Assembly (NCBI GenBank): GCA_024529925.1
Contig: JAFEUB010001215.1
Coordinates: 1,657,001-1,721,000, forward strand
DNA length: 64,000 nucleotides
Direction: 5' to 3'
DNA from: Ophthalmolycus amberensis
Taxonomy: Eukaryota; Chordata; Actinopteri; Perciformes; Zoarcidae
Positions 43,932-54,370 of this stretch are shown here, piece after piece (position 1 is the first letter of the stretch; each line of letters starts with the position of its first letter). The position numbers and the translations under genes are program-made. The notes below the pieces were generated by a model. It saw nothing but the letters and a program-made list of their open reading frames with translations, did not search any database and had not been told where the DNA came from.

Positions 43932-44393
43932 ACTGCACGGGTACTTCTGGTACTTTTAAGTACATCTTGCTGATTATAACATACTTGACTAAGGTTTTGA
44001 ATGCAGGACTTTTACTCGTCGTGTATTGTTTCATCAGTATGGTATTAGTACTTTTACTATAGTGAAGGATCTGAATCATTTATCCTCCACTAATTACTTG
44101 TAAGTGAGTTTGGCAAACAGTTAATGTACAAAGAGTGGTTCTTAACCCTGGCTCCAGATCCTTGACCGGATCAGGGATCTGGAGCCCCTAACCCTAACCA
44201 CTCTTTGTATATGAACTGTTTGCCAGACTCACTTACAAGTAATTAGTGGAGGAAAATGTATTCAGATCCTTCACTGCAGTAAAAGTACTAATACCTACTG
44301 ATGAAACAATCCACGACGAGTGAAAGTCCTGCATTCAAAACCTTAGTCAAGTATGTTATAATCAGCAAGATACAGTGGAAGTACCCGTGCAGT
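43932..44393. repeat. 462-bp foldback palindrome, unit 3
   Basis: Same structure as in unit 1, again starting 58 bp after the stop codon. Confidence 0.8.
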
Positions 44394-44609
44394 GAATAAC
44401 CCCACGCCCCTAGGGTTCATTCTGTACACACGACATCATTGCACTTCTGTCCATCCTGGGAGAGGGATCCCTCCTCTGTTGCTTTCCCACAGGTTTCTTC
44501 CTCTTTCTCCCTGTTGAAGGGTTTTTTGGGGGAGTTTTTCCTGTTTCGATGCGAGGGTTCTGGGACAAGAGGATGTCGTATGTGTACAGATTGTAAAACC
44601 CTCTGAGGC

Positions 44610-44641
44610 AAAAAAAAAAACAAAAAAAATATATATACATC

Positions 44642-44681
<40 letters not shown>

Positions 44682-44689
44682 CAAAAACA

Positions 44690-44721
<32 letters not shown>

Positions 44722-45078
44722 AAAAAAGAAAAAAAAAAAAAAAAAAAAATCTCCTCCGCGAATCGCCACCTTATCGTGGTGGAGGAGTTTGAGTGGCTCA
44801 GTGATCCTGGGAGCTATGTTGTCCGGGGCATTAGCCCAAGGCAAAGAGGTTTCAGGGGAGAGCCCAGACTAAGAGCGGTTCAAAACGACCCATAGATAGC
44901 CCACGGACTTTAGCCACCTCGCCCGGACCAGGGAAACCGGGGCACCCTCCCGGAGCCAGACCCAGGAGGGGAGCTCGTAGGTGAGCGTCTGGTGGCCGGG
45001 CCTTTGCCCATGGGGCCCGGTCGGGCTCAGCCCGAATAAACACCATGGAGCAGCCCCCCTGTGGACCCACCACTATAG
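44610..45078 (+). repeat. A-rich/(TA)n tract plus GC-rich block, unit 3
   Basis: The bracketing 19-bp direct repeats are at 44,591-44,609 and 45,293-45,311. Tract lengths differ slightly from units 1 and 2. Confidence 0.45.
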
Positions 45079-46019
45079 AAAAATAGTTTGAACAAAAAAT
45101 TGATCATCTCTCCTCTCTGCTCGCCCATTATTTTTATTCATTTGCTGCCATAGGGTGCACCCTTTTCATTTAGGATCTCATTTGTGTACTAGGAAGGACA
45201 CAAAAATAGCTGCAGTAAAAGGCCTCGAAAGAGCACCCTGGCATCAGGTGAAACTGAAGAAGAAGAGAAAGGAATAACTTCAATAGTTCAGCTTGTAAAA
45301 CCCTCTGAGGCTAATTTAAAAAAAATTAAAAATTGTAAAACATTTAAAATAAATTTAATTGAATGTGTGTTTTAATTATGTCATGCTTGTAAATCGTTGT
45401 TGAAAATTCTAAGTTGTAATACGGTCATGTTTAATATTTTAATGTGTAAAATTTTGATGTATAAATTCAGGTTCTCATTTGCACCCAACAGCCTGAAAAT
45501 ATACAGTAAGTTGGCTCAACTGATTTGACATGTTGGCCCAAATATAGTGTCTATAGTCTGTTGGTCATCTAAAGAGAATAATTAAATTAAAAACACCTGA
45601 ACATTACTTTCTGCAACATTTTGCTGGTTTAGTACGAGTCTAAAGTGGCTTAAGAACTTAAGGCAAGAAGGTTCATTTAATGTCACAGCACCTTTCAAAC
45701 ACAGCTGCAATTCAAGGTTTTATGGCAAGGAAATGCATTCGAAAGGTTAATATATCCAGCATCCAGCAGCAGAAGTGAGCAGAGGGCTGTAAAGACCCGC
45801 TGACGACATCATCAACTGTCTGAAGAGACCTGAAGCCCCGCCAAACCAAACTGTGTCTGAGGGGGCAGAGAGGAGACACCTCTGCTCACAGACAAGGCCA
45901 AGGCTGTGTATGGAAGTGCATGTGAAAATACACAATAGTGTGTGTGGTTTGAATCTATACCAGATCAGAAAGATAGCTAAAAGATAATCACACACTTACA
46001 TGAGTGACTGTCTTTTAAC

Positions 46020-47230
46020 CAGTGGCGGGCCGTCAGGGCCTGCACGGTCTTCTCTGCTGGCCTAAACAGAATCACAAAGCTATTTATATATTTTTTTAAA
46101 TAAATAAAAAAATTATAATTTATTTTATAATTTAACAATTTTTCTGAAATGCACTACATGTATTATCATTTATAAAAATATTTTCCCATTATCTTATTTC
46201 CTCATTGCACAGCTACTGTCTTCCTCAGTTGCTCTCAGTTGCTCTCAGATCTCACCTGTGTGTCTATGCCAGATGCCTGCAGACTCTCTCCTGCCGCCAG
46301 TGCAGATTAAAGTACATGGGGACGATATTGTTGATTGTCATAGTGTTCAACCAATCAGATCTTTAGTTTGACATGTTGGGCGTATTCTTTGACGTGTCAG
46401 CGGCAGCTAGCCGCCTATAATGACGTCAGCATTACGTGCCGCTCGTGTCCAGGTGCACGCGCTGCCGCGATGCAGAGTGTGCTGTGATTGGTCAGTGGGC
46501 GAGCACGTGACTATCGTGAATCGAAACTTAACTTGCCAGCAGAGCTTAGTTGGAGGAGTAAGACTTCAAATTGAAAGATATGGAAGACATTATAACATCT
46601 TTAGGGTTTTGCCTGGTGTAGATTTTTTTTTTTTACCAAGCTTTGTTTTTTTAACACTCAATGGCTGAAGGAGGAGGAGAAACGGATTTAGTGGCGGAGT
46701 TACTGACAACCCTTTCATGAAAAGCTGGACGAAATGGTCAGTCAACCCCACAGCTAGCAGCCTGACTCAGCCAGGAAAAGGATTTGTATGAACGGTATTT
46801 CTTGCTGACAGCGTCGGAGAAGCGTTGCACATTTTATGTCTGGGAATGCGTTTCATTTTAAGTGAGCTGTTGGTGTTTGGAGCTACGCTAACCTGAGGAC
46901 GCCATAGCATTTGAAAACTTTTGGAGAGACTCAAGTGGATCTACAACTCAACGAACACGTTCGCAGGGAAACTGCTCCACAAACGCGGCCTGGCGTGAGG
47001 TCTGCGCCGGCGGAGGTGTTTTTTTACATAGTAACGTTACGACTGTTCATTTGTCTATCGTGTCGTTTTTATGAATAATATTTGAATGGCTCGTGCTCTT
47101 GTGTGGTGGAATGCGTGGATCTGCTGCAGGTTTGCTGGATTGAGGCTTCATAATGAGGTTATTAGGAGGTAATTCAACTGTAGTAGGACAGCACTGAAGG
47201 CCCAGGTCTAAAATCCACAGCCCGCCACTG
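46020..47230. mobile_element. Non-autonomous hAT element, unit 4
   Basis: Same ends and target duplication as in the other units; 1211 bp. Confidence 0.9.
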
Positions 47231-47742
47231 CTTTTAACCTATTTTGTAGCAAGAGTGCAAGCCCCATGGATAAAAATATGAAAGTGACACGACTAGAGTT
47301 TGTCACACGTTTTTAGATGCAACATGTGAACGGCCCCGGACCATGCTACTAGTGTGTTGAGCTAAATGCTAACAGTAGCATTCAGTGGCGGCTGGTGGAA
47401 AATGTTCTAGGTAGGGCTGTGCCACATCCAATCAATTTCAGCAAACATCCCAGAATGATGTAATGCAAAACAAAATGAAGGTATCAAACACGCATTATTA
47501 CTTTGCAGTTAAATATTTAACATTTATTCCAACATGAAAGAAAGCAGTAAATAACACTTAACACTTAAACAAACACATCAGGACATCGTATTTTTGTCCC
47601 CCTCACAAGCAATTCAGTACAATATAATAATATATATATCATATAATAATATTCTGTATAATATAATAATATATATATCATATAATAATACTCACTATAA
47701 TATAAAACACAGACATATATATATATAATTATTTATTTATAA

Positions 47743-48804
47743 CTATATATCCATTTGCAGGTGCTTCTTATCCCTTAGACCGCTGTGCTCGTTGAAAATA
47801 GCATGGAGTCTGGCGTAATAGTCTGCTACAGTTTCACCAGGCTTTTGCTTGCATGATGTTGTTTTTGTCATGTTGATTCTCGGCGGGAAAGCAATTGTCA
47901 AAGCTGTAACCAGTAGGTAATCATGTCTCTATATGCAGCATTGTCAACGTGATCCCAGTTGGTTTGTACCTGTCTGGCATTTCCTTGACATGCTGCTCGA
48001 ACCTTGGCATAGTTGGCTGGGCAATGTTTCTTCATGAGGAGGCGTCTGAGTTCTCCTTCAGTGGGGCTAAACTCACGGCAGAATACGATAACTTCATCAC
48101 CAAACTTTGTGCCTGATACTTGAGGGTCTGGCAGATGTGCCAGGGCGTCGGTCATGTCTCTGTCAGTCCAGGGTCTGTGGACCATCATTGCTCCATCTGG
48201 ACCTGCCACTTGGACCATCGGGAATGAGAGTTCAGGTCTTTCCTCGTCGTCGTCGGTTCATGGTCCTCGTCCACTTCTGGTGTCACATGAGTGGTTGTAG
48301 GAACCTCTCACTGCGTCTCCAGTTGTTCCCAGGTCCTCATGTGACTTGGCTGGGCTGCCTAGTTGGGACATGGCGTGTGCGGCCTGCTGCATGAGGTTGG
48401 CGACGGAGGAGATCGTGCTCGTGAGGTTGCTGGCAGGAGTGCTGGTTGGAGATGGGTCGAAGTCAGGCTGTCTTTGGTGTGGGCGGGCCTTGCTGTGCTG
48501 CTGGACCGGGTGGAGGGGCCACATATGGTGGAGGTGGGGGAGGACATGCGTCCAGTTCAGGATCCACCCTGTGCAGTGAGGGATAGAGAGAAGAAGATTT
48601 CTGAGAAGCTTTATCTGCCTCTTTCTCATTTGGTTTATCTACTTTAGACATATTTTTACACTGTTTCTTTCTTTCCATACTTTCAGATTCATCCTTCCAC
48701 ATTTTCAAACTTATTTTGTGACTTTCTATCATTTCTATAACTTTTTTAACCTGATCTGTGAAATGATCCTCCTTGAGGAAACCCACATTCATTAACCCAT
48801 TCAT
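47743..48804 (-). pseudogene. Retroviral gag fossil, unit 4
   Basis: Shares the frameshifts and the in-frame TGA of the other units; no private lesion was noticed. Confidence 0.65.
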
Positions 48805-49853
48805 TCAGATGTTAACAACTCATTTCACCATACTTTTTGTTCATGAAAATGACATTAAGCCCTTCAGGTGGAGGAACCTGGTTACTTCCCTGTAATGCAA
48901 TTGTAAGTAAAATTGCATTTAAAGAACTGAAAAACGATAAAAACAAAAAAAAATGTTCATGTTACAATTGGTTATAATCACTTTATGGCAACTGCAAAAT
49001 TGTTGATTTTCATATCAGTTCAGTATCTAGAGCTGTAAGATAATTAGTTTCCGTCCAGATTGACTGGTCTAGCAATGTTTCATATGTTATGTGTAGTTAT
49101 AATCTCCATGAAGAATCTCAACTACTTTCCAACGGTGCGGATATATCCTAGCAACTAGTCTTATAATGTTGTAGATGTGAATTTAGCTGCTTTGATTTCG
49201 TGTTTAGAATAATATTGTAGATCTGATATGAAAATGTAGCATCTTTTACAATGTTTAAAATGTGAAGTACAGTTGTTTCATTTATTGAATGAGTTACAAC
49301 TTTTGTACCATCCATGCTGACTCGACTAGTCTGGGAATGTGCTATAAGTTACACATTTATCTTTAATATCAAATGTATTATTGTTAGATGAATTAAGTGT
49401 CCAGTGCCATACAGTTTGTTTTGTCCAGTTTGACATCATATTCTTGTAATGTTCAATTTGAACATAGTTGAAGGAAATTATTTTAATAAAAGAGTTGAAT
49501 TATTAATTGACACTTATATTTGTTAATTTTTCCACTAAATGTCCAATGACATCAGCACATTCATTATTCTAGTGTTATAGTTGTGGGTAATTATTAAAGC
49601 ATCTTTTATTACCTACAAATAAGACACCAAGATCATTCAAATCGGGGAAATCCAAAGTTTTATTAAGAAACCAAATTTTCGGGAGGCCCAATTAGCGGCC
49701 ATCTTGGATTTTTGAATGGCCAATCAGGCAGGTTTGACCAGATACCAAGATTTCATGCTTGTATCATAATTTGCACGATTAATCTACTATCTGCCCAACT
49801 ACATAAAACATTACACAATCATTTATATCAGCATTTTAAGAGGATTTATATTT

Positions 49854-49884
<31 letters not shown>

Positions 49885-50000
49885 GGTTACATATAGTTTC
49901 ATTTCTTTGCCATATTGTAAGGAACATGAGAAATCATTACATTCATGAATTCAAAGATAAACATTCAATCTGGTATCCATAGTAACGATGCCATCAAGGA

Positions 50001-50173
50001 CTCCATGGATAGAATGTTGTCCTGATGACATCACGCATTCTGTGCCTTTTAATGTTGAGGTCTCCATGGATAGAATGTTGTCCTGATGACATCACAGATT
50101 CTGTGCCTTTAATGTTGAGGTCTCCATGGATATAGAATGCTTTCCTGATGACATCACGGATTCTCAGCTTCAT
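50001..50173 (+). promoter_or_regulatory. Three tandem ~61-bp CRE/ATF-like repeats, unit 4
   Basis: All three cores are conserved. The TA run upstream is longer than in the other units, so spacing to any distal element differs slightly. Confidence 0.45.
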
Positions 50174-50228
50174 ATAGTCCCTGCACATTCCTTAACACAT
50201 TTGAGGGCAGACATTAACATACGCACAG

Positions 50229-52394
50229 ATGACAATTACATTGAAAACTCTCACCGTTGTTAACAGCAGACATCAAATTCTTTCAGATACACACTTGACG
50301 ATTGCATTGGATAACTCTCATACAGTATCTCAAAGTACTCAAGTTGGTTCAGAAACACATTTGACAATTACAATGGAAAACTCTCGTACAGTATTTCACA
50401 CCAGAAACCAAGTTGGTTCAAAGATGGAATTAAATTCCAAAGAGGTTGAACCTCCAATGGATTTTTACCTCAGTTCACTGGAGGAACAAGTAAGATGTGA
50501 ACTGTTGGACAGCGAGGCGAGGCTCACCCGAACAACAACTAAGGACAGAGTCCTCCTAGAAATTAATGAAGACCGTCTTCAACATTTTCTAGATGTTCTC
50601 CACGAAAAGACCGAGGAGGAGATGAACATATCTAAGATGTTCTGTCAGGCTAACGCCAAGCTGAAGCTGAAAAATTGTCATCTACGATGGCAAGAGGAGA
50701 AGTCTTCCTATCAAGCCCAGTTGGACGAACAGAGAGCGGAGACAAACAGGATCGCAGCAGCTCTGAAAGACACACAGGACCTGCTGGAGACTGCCCGTCA
50801 CTTTCAACCTAAAACTACCACCGAGGAGGAGATGGAGGTATCTAAGAACCTCTGTCAGGCTGCTGTTGATAAACACTTAGATGTCATCAGTCAGCTCAAG
50901 GAGGCTCTTTATAAGGCCGAACAGGAGCTGAAAAATGGACATCTACAATGGCAAGAGGAGAAGTCCTCCCTCAAAGCACGCCAGCAAAACAACTGTGACC
51001 ACTTTCACTCCCAGGTGCAGGTCATCGCATCCATTCGCTCACAAGAGCAGGAAGCAGTAAAACAGAAGCTGGAAAAAGCTCAGGCTTTCTACAAAGCCGA
51101 GCTGGACGAACAAAACGCGGAGACAAACAGGATCGCAGCAGCTCTGAAAGAAACACAGGACCTGCTGGAGACTGAGCGTGTTCAACATAAAACTACCACC
51201 AAGGCTGAGTTGGAGATATCTAAGAATCTCTATCAGGCTAGAATTGTTGAACTGGTAGATGACAACAGTAAGCTCAAGGCAGCCTTTATCAAGGCTCAGA
51301 ATGAGCTGAAGAATAGAGATTTACTGTGGCAACAGGAGAAGTCTTCCTACTTGGATCGGAATAAAAAAGCCTGGGGACTTTATCATACTCTGGTGAAGAC
51401 CACAGCTGATTCTGGAAGAATGGAGAAGGAGGCTAAGCAGACGCTGCAGAGATTCCAGGCAGACCATGAAGGCCAGCTGGAGGAGCAGAGAGCGGAGACA
51501 AACAGGATCGCAGCAGCTCTGAACGAAACACAGGACCTGCTGGAGACCGAGCGTGTTCAACATAAAACTACCACCAAGGCTGAGTTGGAGATATCTAAGA
51601 ATCTCTGTCAGGCTAGAATTGTTGAACTGGTAGATGACAACAGTAAGCTCAAGGCAGCCTTTATCAAGGCTCAGAATGAGCTGAAGAATAGAGATTTACT
51701 GTGGCAACAGGAGAAGTCTTCCTACATGGCTCAGAATAAAAAAACCTGGGGACTTTATCATACTCTGGTGAAGATCACAGCTGATTCTGGAAGAATGGAG
51801 AAGGAGGCTAAGCAGAAGCTGCAGAGATTCCAGGCAGAACATGAAGGCCAGCTGGAGGAACAGAGAGCGGAGACAAACAGGATCGCAGCAGCTCTGAAAG
51901 AAACACAGGACCTGCTGGAGACCGAGCGTCTCGGTTTCCAGGAACAGTCATCCCTCACGGCACACCTGGAAAGAACCTGCAGGGACCACGATCATGCCCA
52001 GCTGAAGAACATAGCTACTCTTCAAACATTGGAGGAGAAAGCTACGCAGATGGTCAAAAGAGACCAGGCGTCCCAAGCCCAGCTCGACGAACAAAGAGCG
52101 GAGACAAACAGCATCGCAGCAGCTCTGAAAGAAACACAGGACCTGCTGGAGACTGAGCGTGTTCAACATAAAACTACCACCAAGGCTGACTTGGAGATAT
52201 TTGAGAATCTCTGTCTGGCTCTGTCAGAGACAAACAGGATCAAAGCAGCCCAGAAAAATACAGAAGATCTGTTAGGAGCTGAGCGTTCTCTTCGGCAGCA
52301 GGAGAAGTGCATCCATCAGGCCACCGAAGAAGATCTTCAGAACCGCATCACCAACATGCAGAAGAAGAAGAAAAAATGGTTCAAACTCTTCTAA
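50229..52394 (+). CDS. Repetitive coiled-coil protein, copy 4 (721 aa, one repeat lost)
   Basis: Open frame with the same N-terminal repeats and KKKKKWFKLF end, but 202 codons (606 bp) shorter than copy 3. The order of blocks shows why: block 2 begins as GAG-CTG-GAC (block-2 type) and continues into KNLYQARI (block-4 type). One full higher-order repeat has therefore been removed by recombination between blocks 2 and 4, leaving five core motifs plus the degenerate one. It also has Ser for Tyr near the C-terminus (LALSETNRI) from a two-base change, and GAGACC instead of GAGACT at two block ends. The loss is in register, so coiled-coil phase should be kept. Confidence 0.65.
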   Translation: MTITLKTLTVVNSRHQILSDTHLTIALDNSHTVSQSTQVGSETHLTITMENSRTVFHTRNQVGSKMELNSKEVEPPMDFYLSSLEEQVRCELLDSEARLTRTTTKDRVLLEINEDRLQHFLDVLHEKTEEEMNISKMFCQANAKLKLKNCHLRWQEEKSSYQAQLDEQRAETNRIAAALKDTQDLLETARHFQPKTTTEEEMEVSKNLCQAAVDKHLDVISQLKEALYKAEQELKNGHLQWQEEKSSLKARQQNNCDHFHSQVQVIASIRSQEQEAVKQKLEKAQAFYKAELDEQNAETNRIAAALKETQDLLETERVQHKTTTKAELEISKNLYQARIVELVDDNSKLKAAFIKAQNELKNRDLLWQQEKSSYLDRNKKAWGLYHTLVKTTADSGRMEKEAKQTLQRFQADHEGQLEEQRAETNRIAAALNETQDLLETERVQHKTTTKAELEISKNLCQARIVELVDDNSKLKAAFIKAQNELKNRDLLWQQEKSSYMAQNKKTWGLYHTLVKITADSGRMEKEAKQKLQRFQAEHEGQLEEQRAETNRIAAALKETQDLLETERLGFQEQSSLTAHLERTCRDHDHAQLKNIATLQTLEEKATQMVKRDQASQAQLDEQRAETNSIAAALKETQDLLETERVQHKTTTKADLEIFENLCLALSETNRIKAAQKNTEDLLGAERSLRQQEKCIHQATEEDLQNRITNMQKKKKKWFKLF

Positions 52395-52451
52395 TGCCTG
52401 GCTCCCTACTGTCAAAACATCAGACAGTAAAACACTGACGGGGTACATTGT

Positions 52452-52913
52452 ACTGCACGGGTACTTCTGGTACTTTTAAGTACATCTTGCTGATTATAAC
52501 ATACTTGACTAAGGTTTTGAATGCAGGACTTTTACTCGTCGTGTATTGTTTCATCAGTATGGTATTAGTACTTTTACTATAGTGAAGGATCTGAATCATT
52601 TATCCTCCACTAATTACTTGTAAGTGAGTTTGGCAAACAGTTAATGTACAAAGAGTGGTTCTTAACCCTGGCTCCAGATCCTTGACCGGATCAGGGATCT
52701 GGAGCCCCTAACCCTAACCACTCTTTGTATATGAACTGTTTGCCAGACTCACTTACAAGTAATTAGTGGAGGAAAATGTATTCAGATCCTTCACTGCAGT
52801 AAAAGTACTAATACCTACTGATGAAACAATCCACGACGAGTGAAAGTCCTGCATTCAAAACCTTAGTCAAGTATGTTATAATCAGCAAGATACAGTGGAA
52901 GTACCCGTGCAGT
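52452..52913. repeat. 462-bp foldback palindrome, unit 4
   Basis: Same structure and position as in the other units. Confidence 0.8.
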
Positions 52914-53129
52914 GAATAACCCCACGCCCCTAGGGTTCATTCTGTACACACGACATCATTGCACTTCTGTCCATCCTGGGAGAGGGATCCCTCCTCTGTT
53001 GCTTTCCCACAGGTTTCTTCCTCTTTCTCCCTGTTGAAGGGTTTTTTGGGGGAGTTTTTCCTGTTTCGATGCGAGGGTTCTGGGACAAGAGGATGTCGTA
53101 TGTGTACAGATTGTAAAACCCTCTGAGGC

Positions 53130-53161
53130 AAAAAAAAAAACAAAAAAAATATATATACATC

Positions 53162-53211
<50 letters not shown>

Positions 53212-53606
53212 CAAAAACAAAAACAAAAAATATATATATATATATATAAAAAAAAGAAAAAAAAAAAAAAAAAAAAATCTCCTCCGCGAATCGCCACCTT
53301 ATCGTGGTGGAGGAGTTTGAGTGGCTCAGTGATCCTGGGAGCTATGTTGTCCGGGGCATTAGCCCAAGGCAAAGAGGTTTCAGGGGAGAGCCCAGACTAA
53401 GAGCGGTTCAAAACGACCCATAGATAGCCCACGGACTTTAGCCACCTCGCCCGGACCAGGGAAACCGGGGCACCCTCCCGGAGCCAGACCCAGGAGGGGA
53501 GCTCGTAGGTGAGCGTCTGGTGGCCGGGCCTTTGCCCATGGGGCCCGGTCGGGCTCAGCCCGAATAAACACCATGGAGCAGCCCCCCTGTGGACCCACCA
53601 CTATAG
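53130..53606 (+). repeat. A-rich/(TA)n tract plus GC-rich block, unit 4
   Basis: The longest TA run of the four and an extra AAAAAC repeat. The bracketing 19-bp repeats are at 53,111-53,129 and 53,821-53,839. Confidence 0.45.
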
Positions 53607-54370
53607 AAAAATAGTTTGAACAAAAAATTGATCATCTCTCCTCTCTGCTCGCCCATTATTTTTATTCATTTGCTGCCATAGGGTGCACCCTTTTCATTTA
53701 GGATCTCATTTGTGTACTAGGAAGGACACAAAAATAGCTGCAGTAAAAGGCCTCGAAAGAGCACCCTGGCATCAGGTGAAACTGAAGAAGAAGAGAAAGG
53801 AATAACTTCAATAGTTCAGCTTGTAAAACCCTCTGAGGCTAATTTAAAAAAAATTAAAAATTGTAAAACATTTAAAATAAATTTAATTGAATGTGTGTTT
53901 TAATTATGTCATGCTTGTAAATCGTTGTTGAAAATTCTAAGTTGTAATACGGTCATGTTTAATATTTTAATGTGTAAAATTTTGATGTATAAATTCAGGT
54001 TCTCATTTGCACCCAACAGCCTGAAAATATACAGTAAGTTGGCTCAACTGATTTGACATGTTGGCCCAAATATAGTGTCTATAGTCTGTTGGTCATCTAA
54101 AGAGAATAATTAAATTAAAAACACCTGAACATTACTTTCTGCAACATTTTGCTGGTTTAGTACGAGTCTAAAGTGGCTTAAGAACTTAAGGCAAGAAGGT
54201 TCATTTAATGTCACAGCACCTTTCAAACACAGCTGCAATTCAAGGTTTTATGGCAAGGAAATGCATTCGAAAGGTTAATATATCCAGCATCCAGCAGCAG
54301 AAGTGAGCAGAGGGCTGTAAAGACCCGCTGACGACATCATCAACTGTCTGAAGAGACCTGAAGCCCCGCC

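Larger units (their letters stand above)
36721..45842 (+). repeat. Tandem unit 3 of 4 (9122 bp)
   Basis: Private variants of this copy are a one-base shorter T run near 37,019, one fewer TCG triplet near 39,125, and TTTTTCTTCATG near 39,710. In the gene it has GAC for AAC near 41,498 and CAGAGAGCG for CAAAACGCG near 41,987. It shares GATTGATG with unit 1 but the 3-bp coding deletion near 41,215 with unit 4. Confidence 0.97.
45843..54370 (+). repeat. Tandem unit 4 of 4 (8528 bp, internally deleted)
   Basis: The last copy ends at GAAGCCCCGCC, after which unique sequence (CACGCTGCTG) begins. It is about 0.6 kb shorter than its neighbours because of an internal loss in the coiled-coil gene. Private variants are an uninterrupted TA run near 49,860-49,884 and a longer TA run near 53,165. 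It shares GATTGAGG (near 47,140) with unit 2 and the 3-bp N-terminal coding deletion with unit 3. Confidence 0.97.

Noticed and set aside
18457..54370. CRISPR-like or bacterial repeat array
   Set aside because: The repeats are 9-kb units with eukaryotic transposons; there are no short repeat-spacer arrays or cas genes, and neighbouring genes are spliced vertebrate genes.
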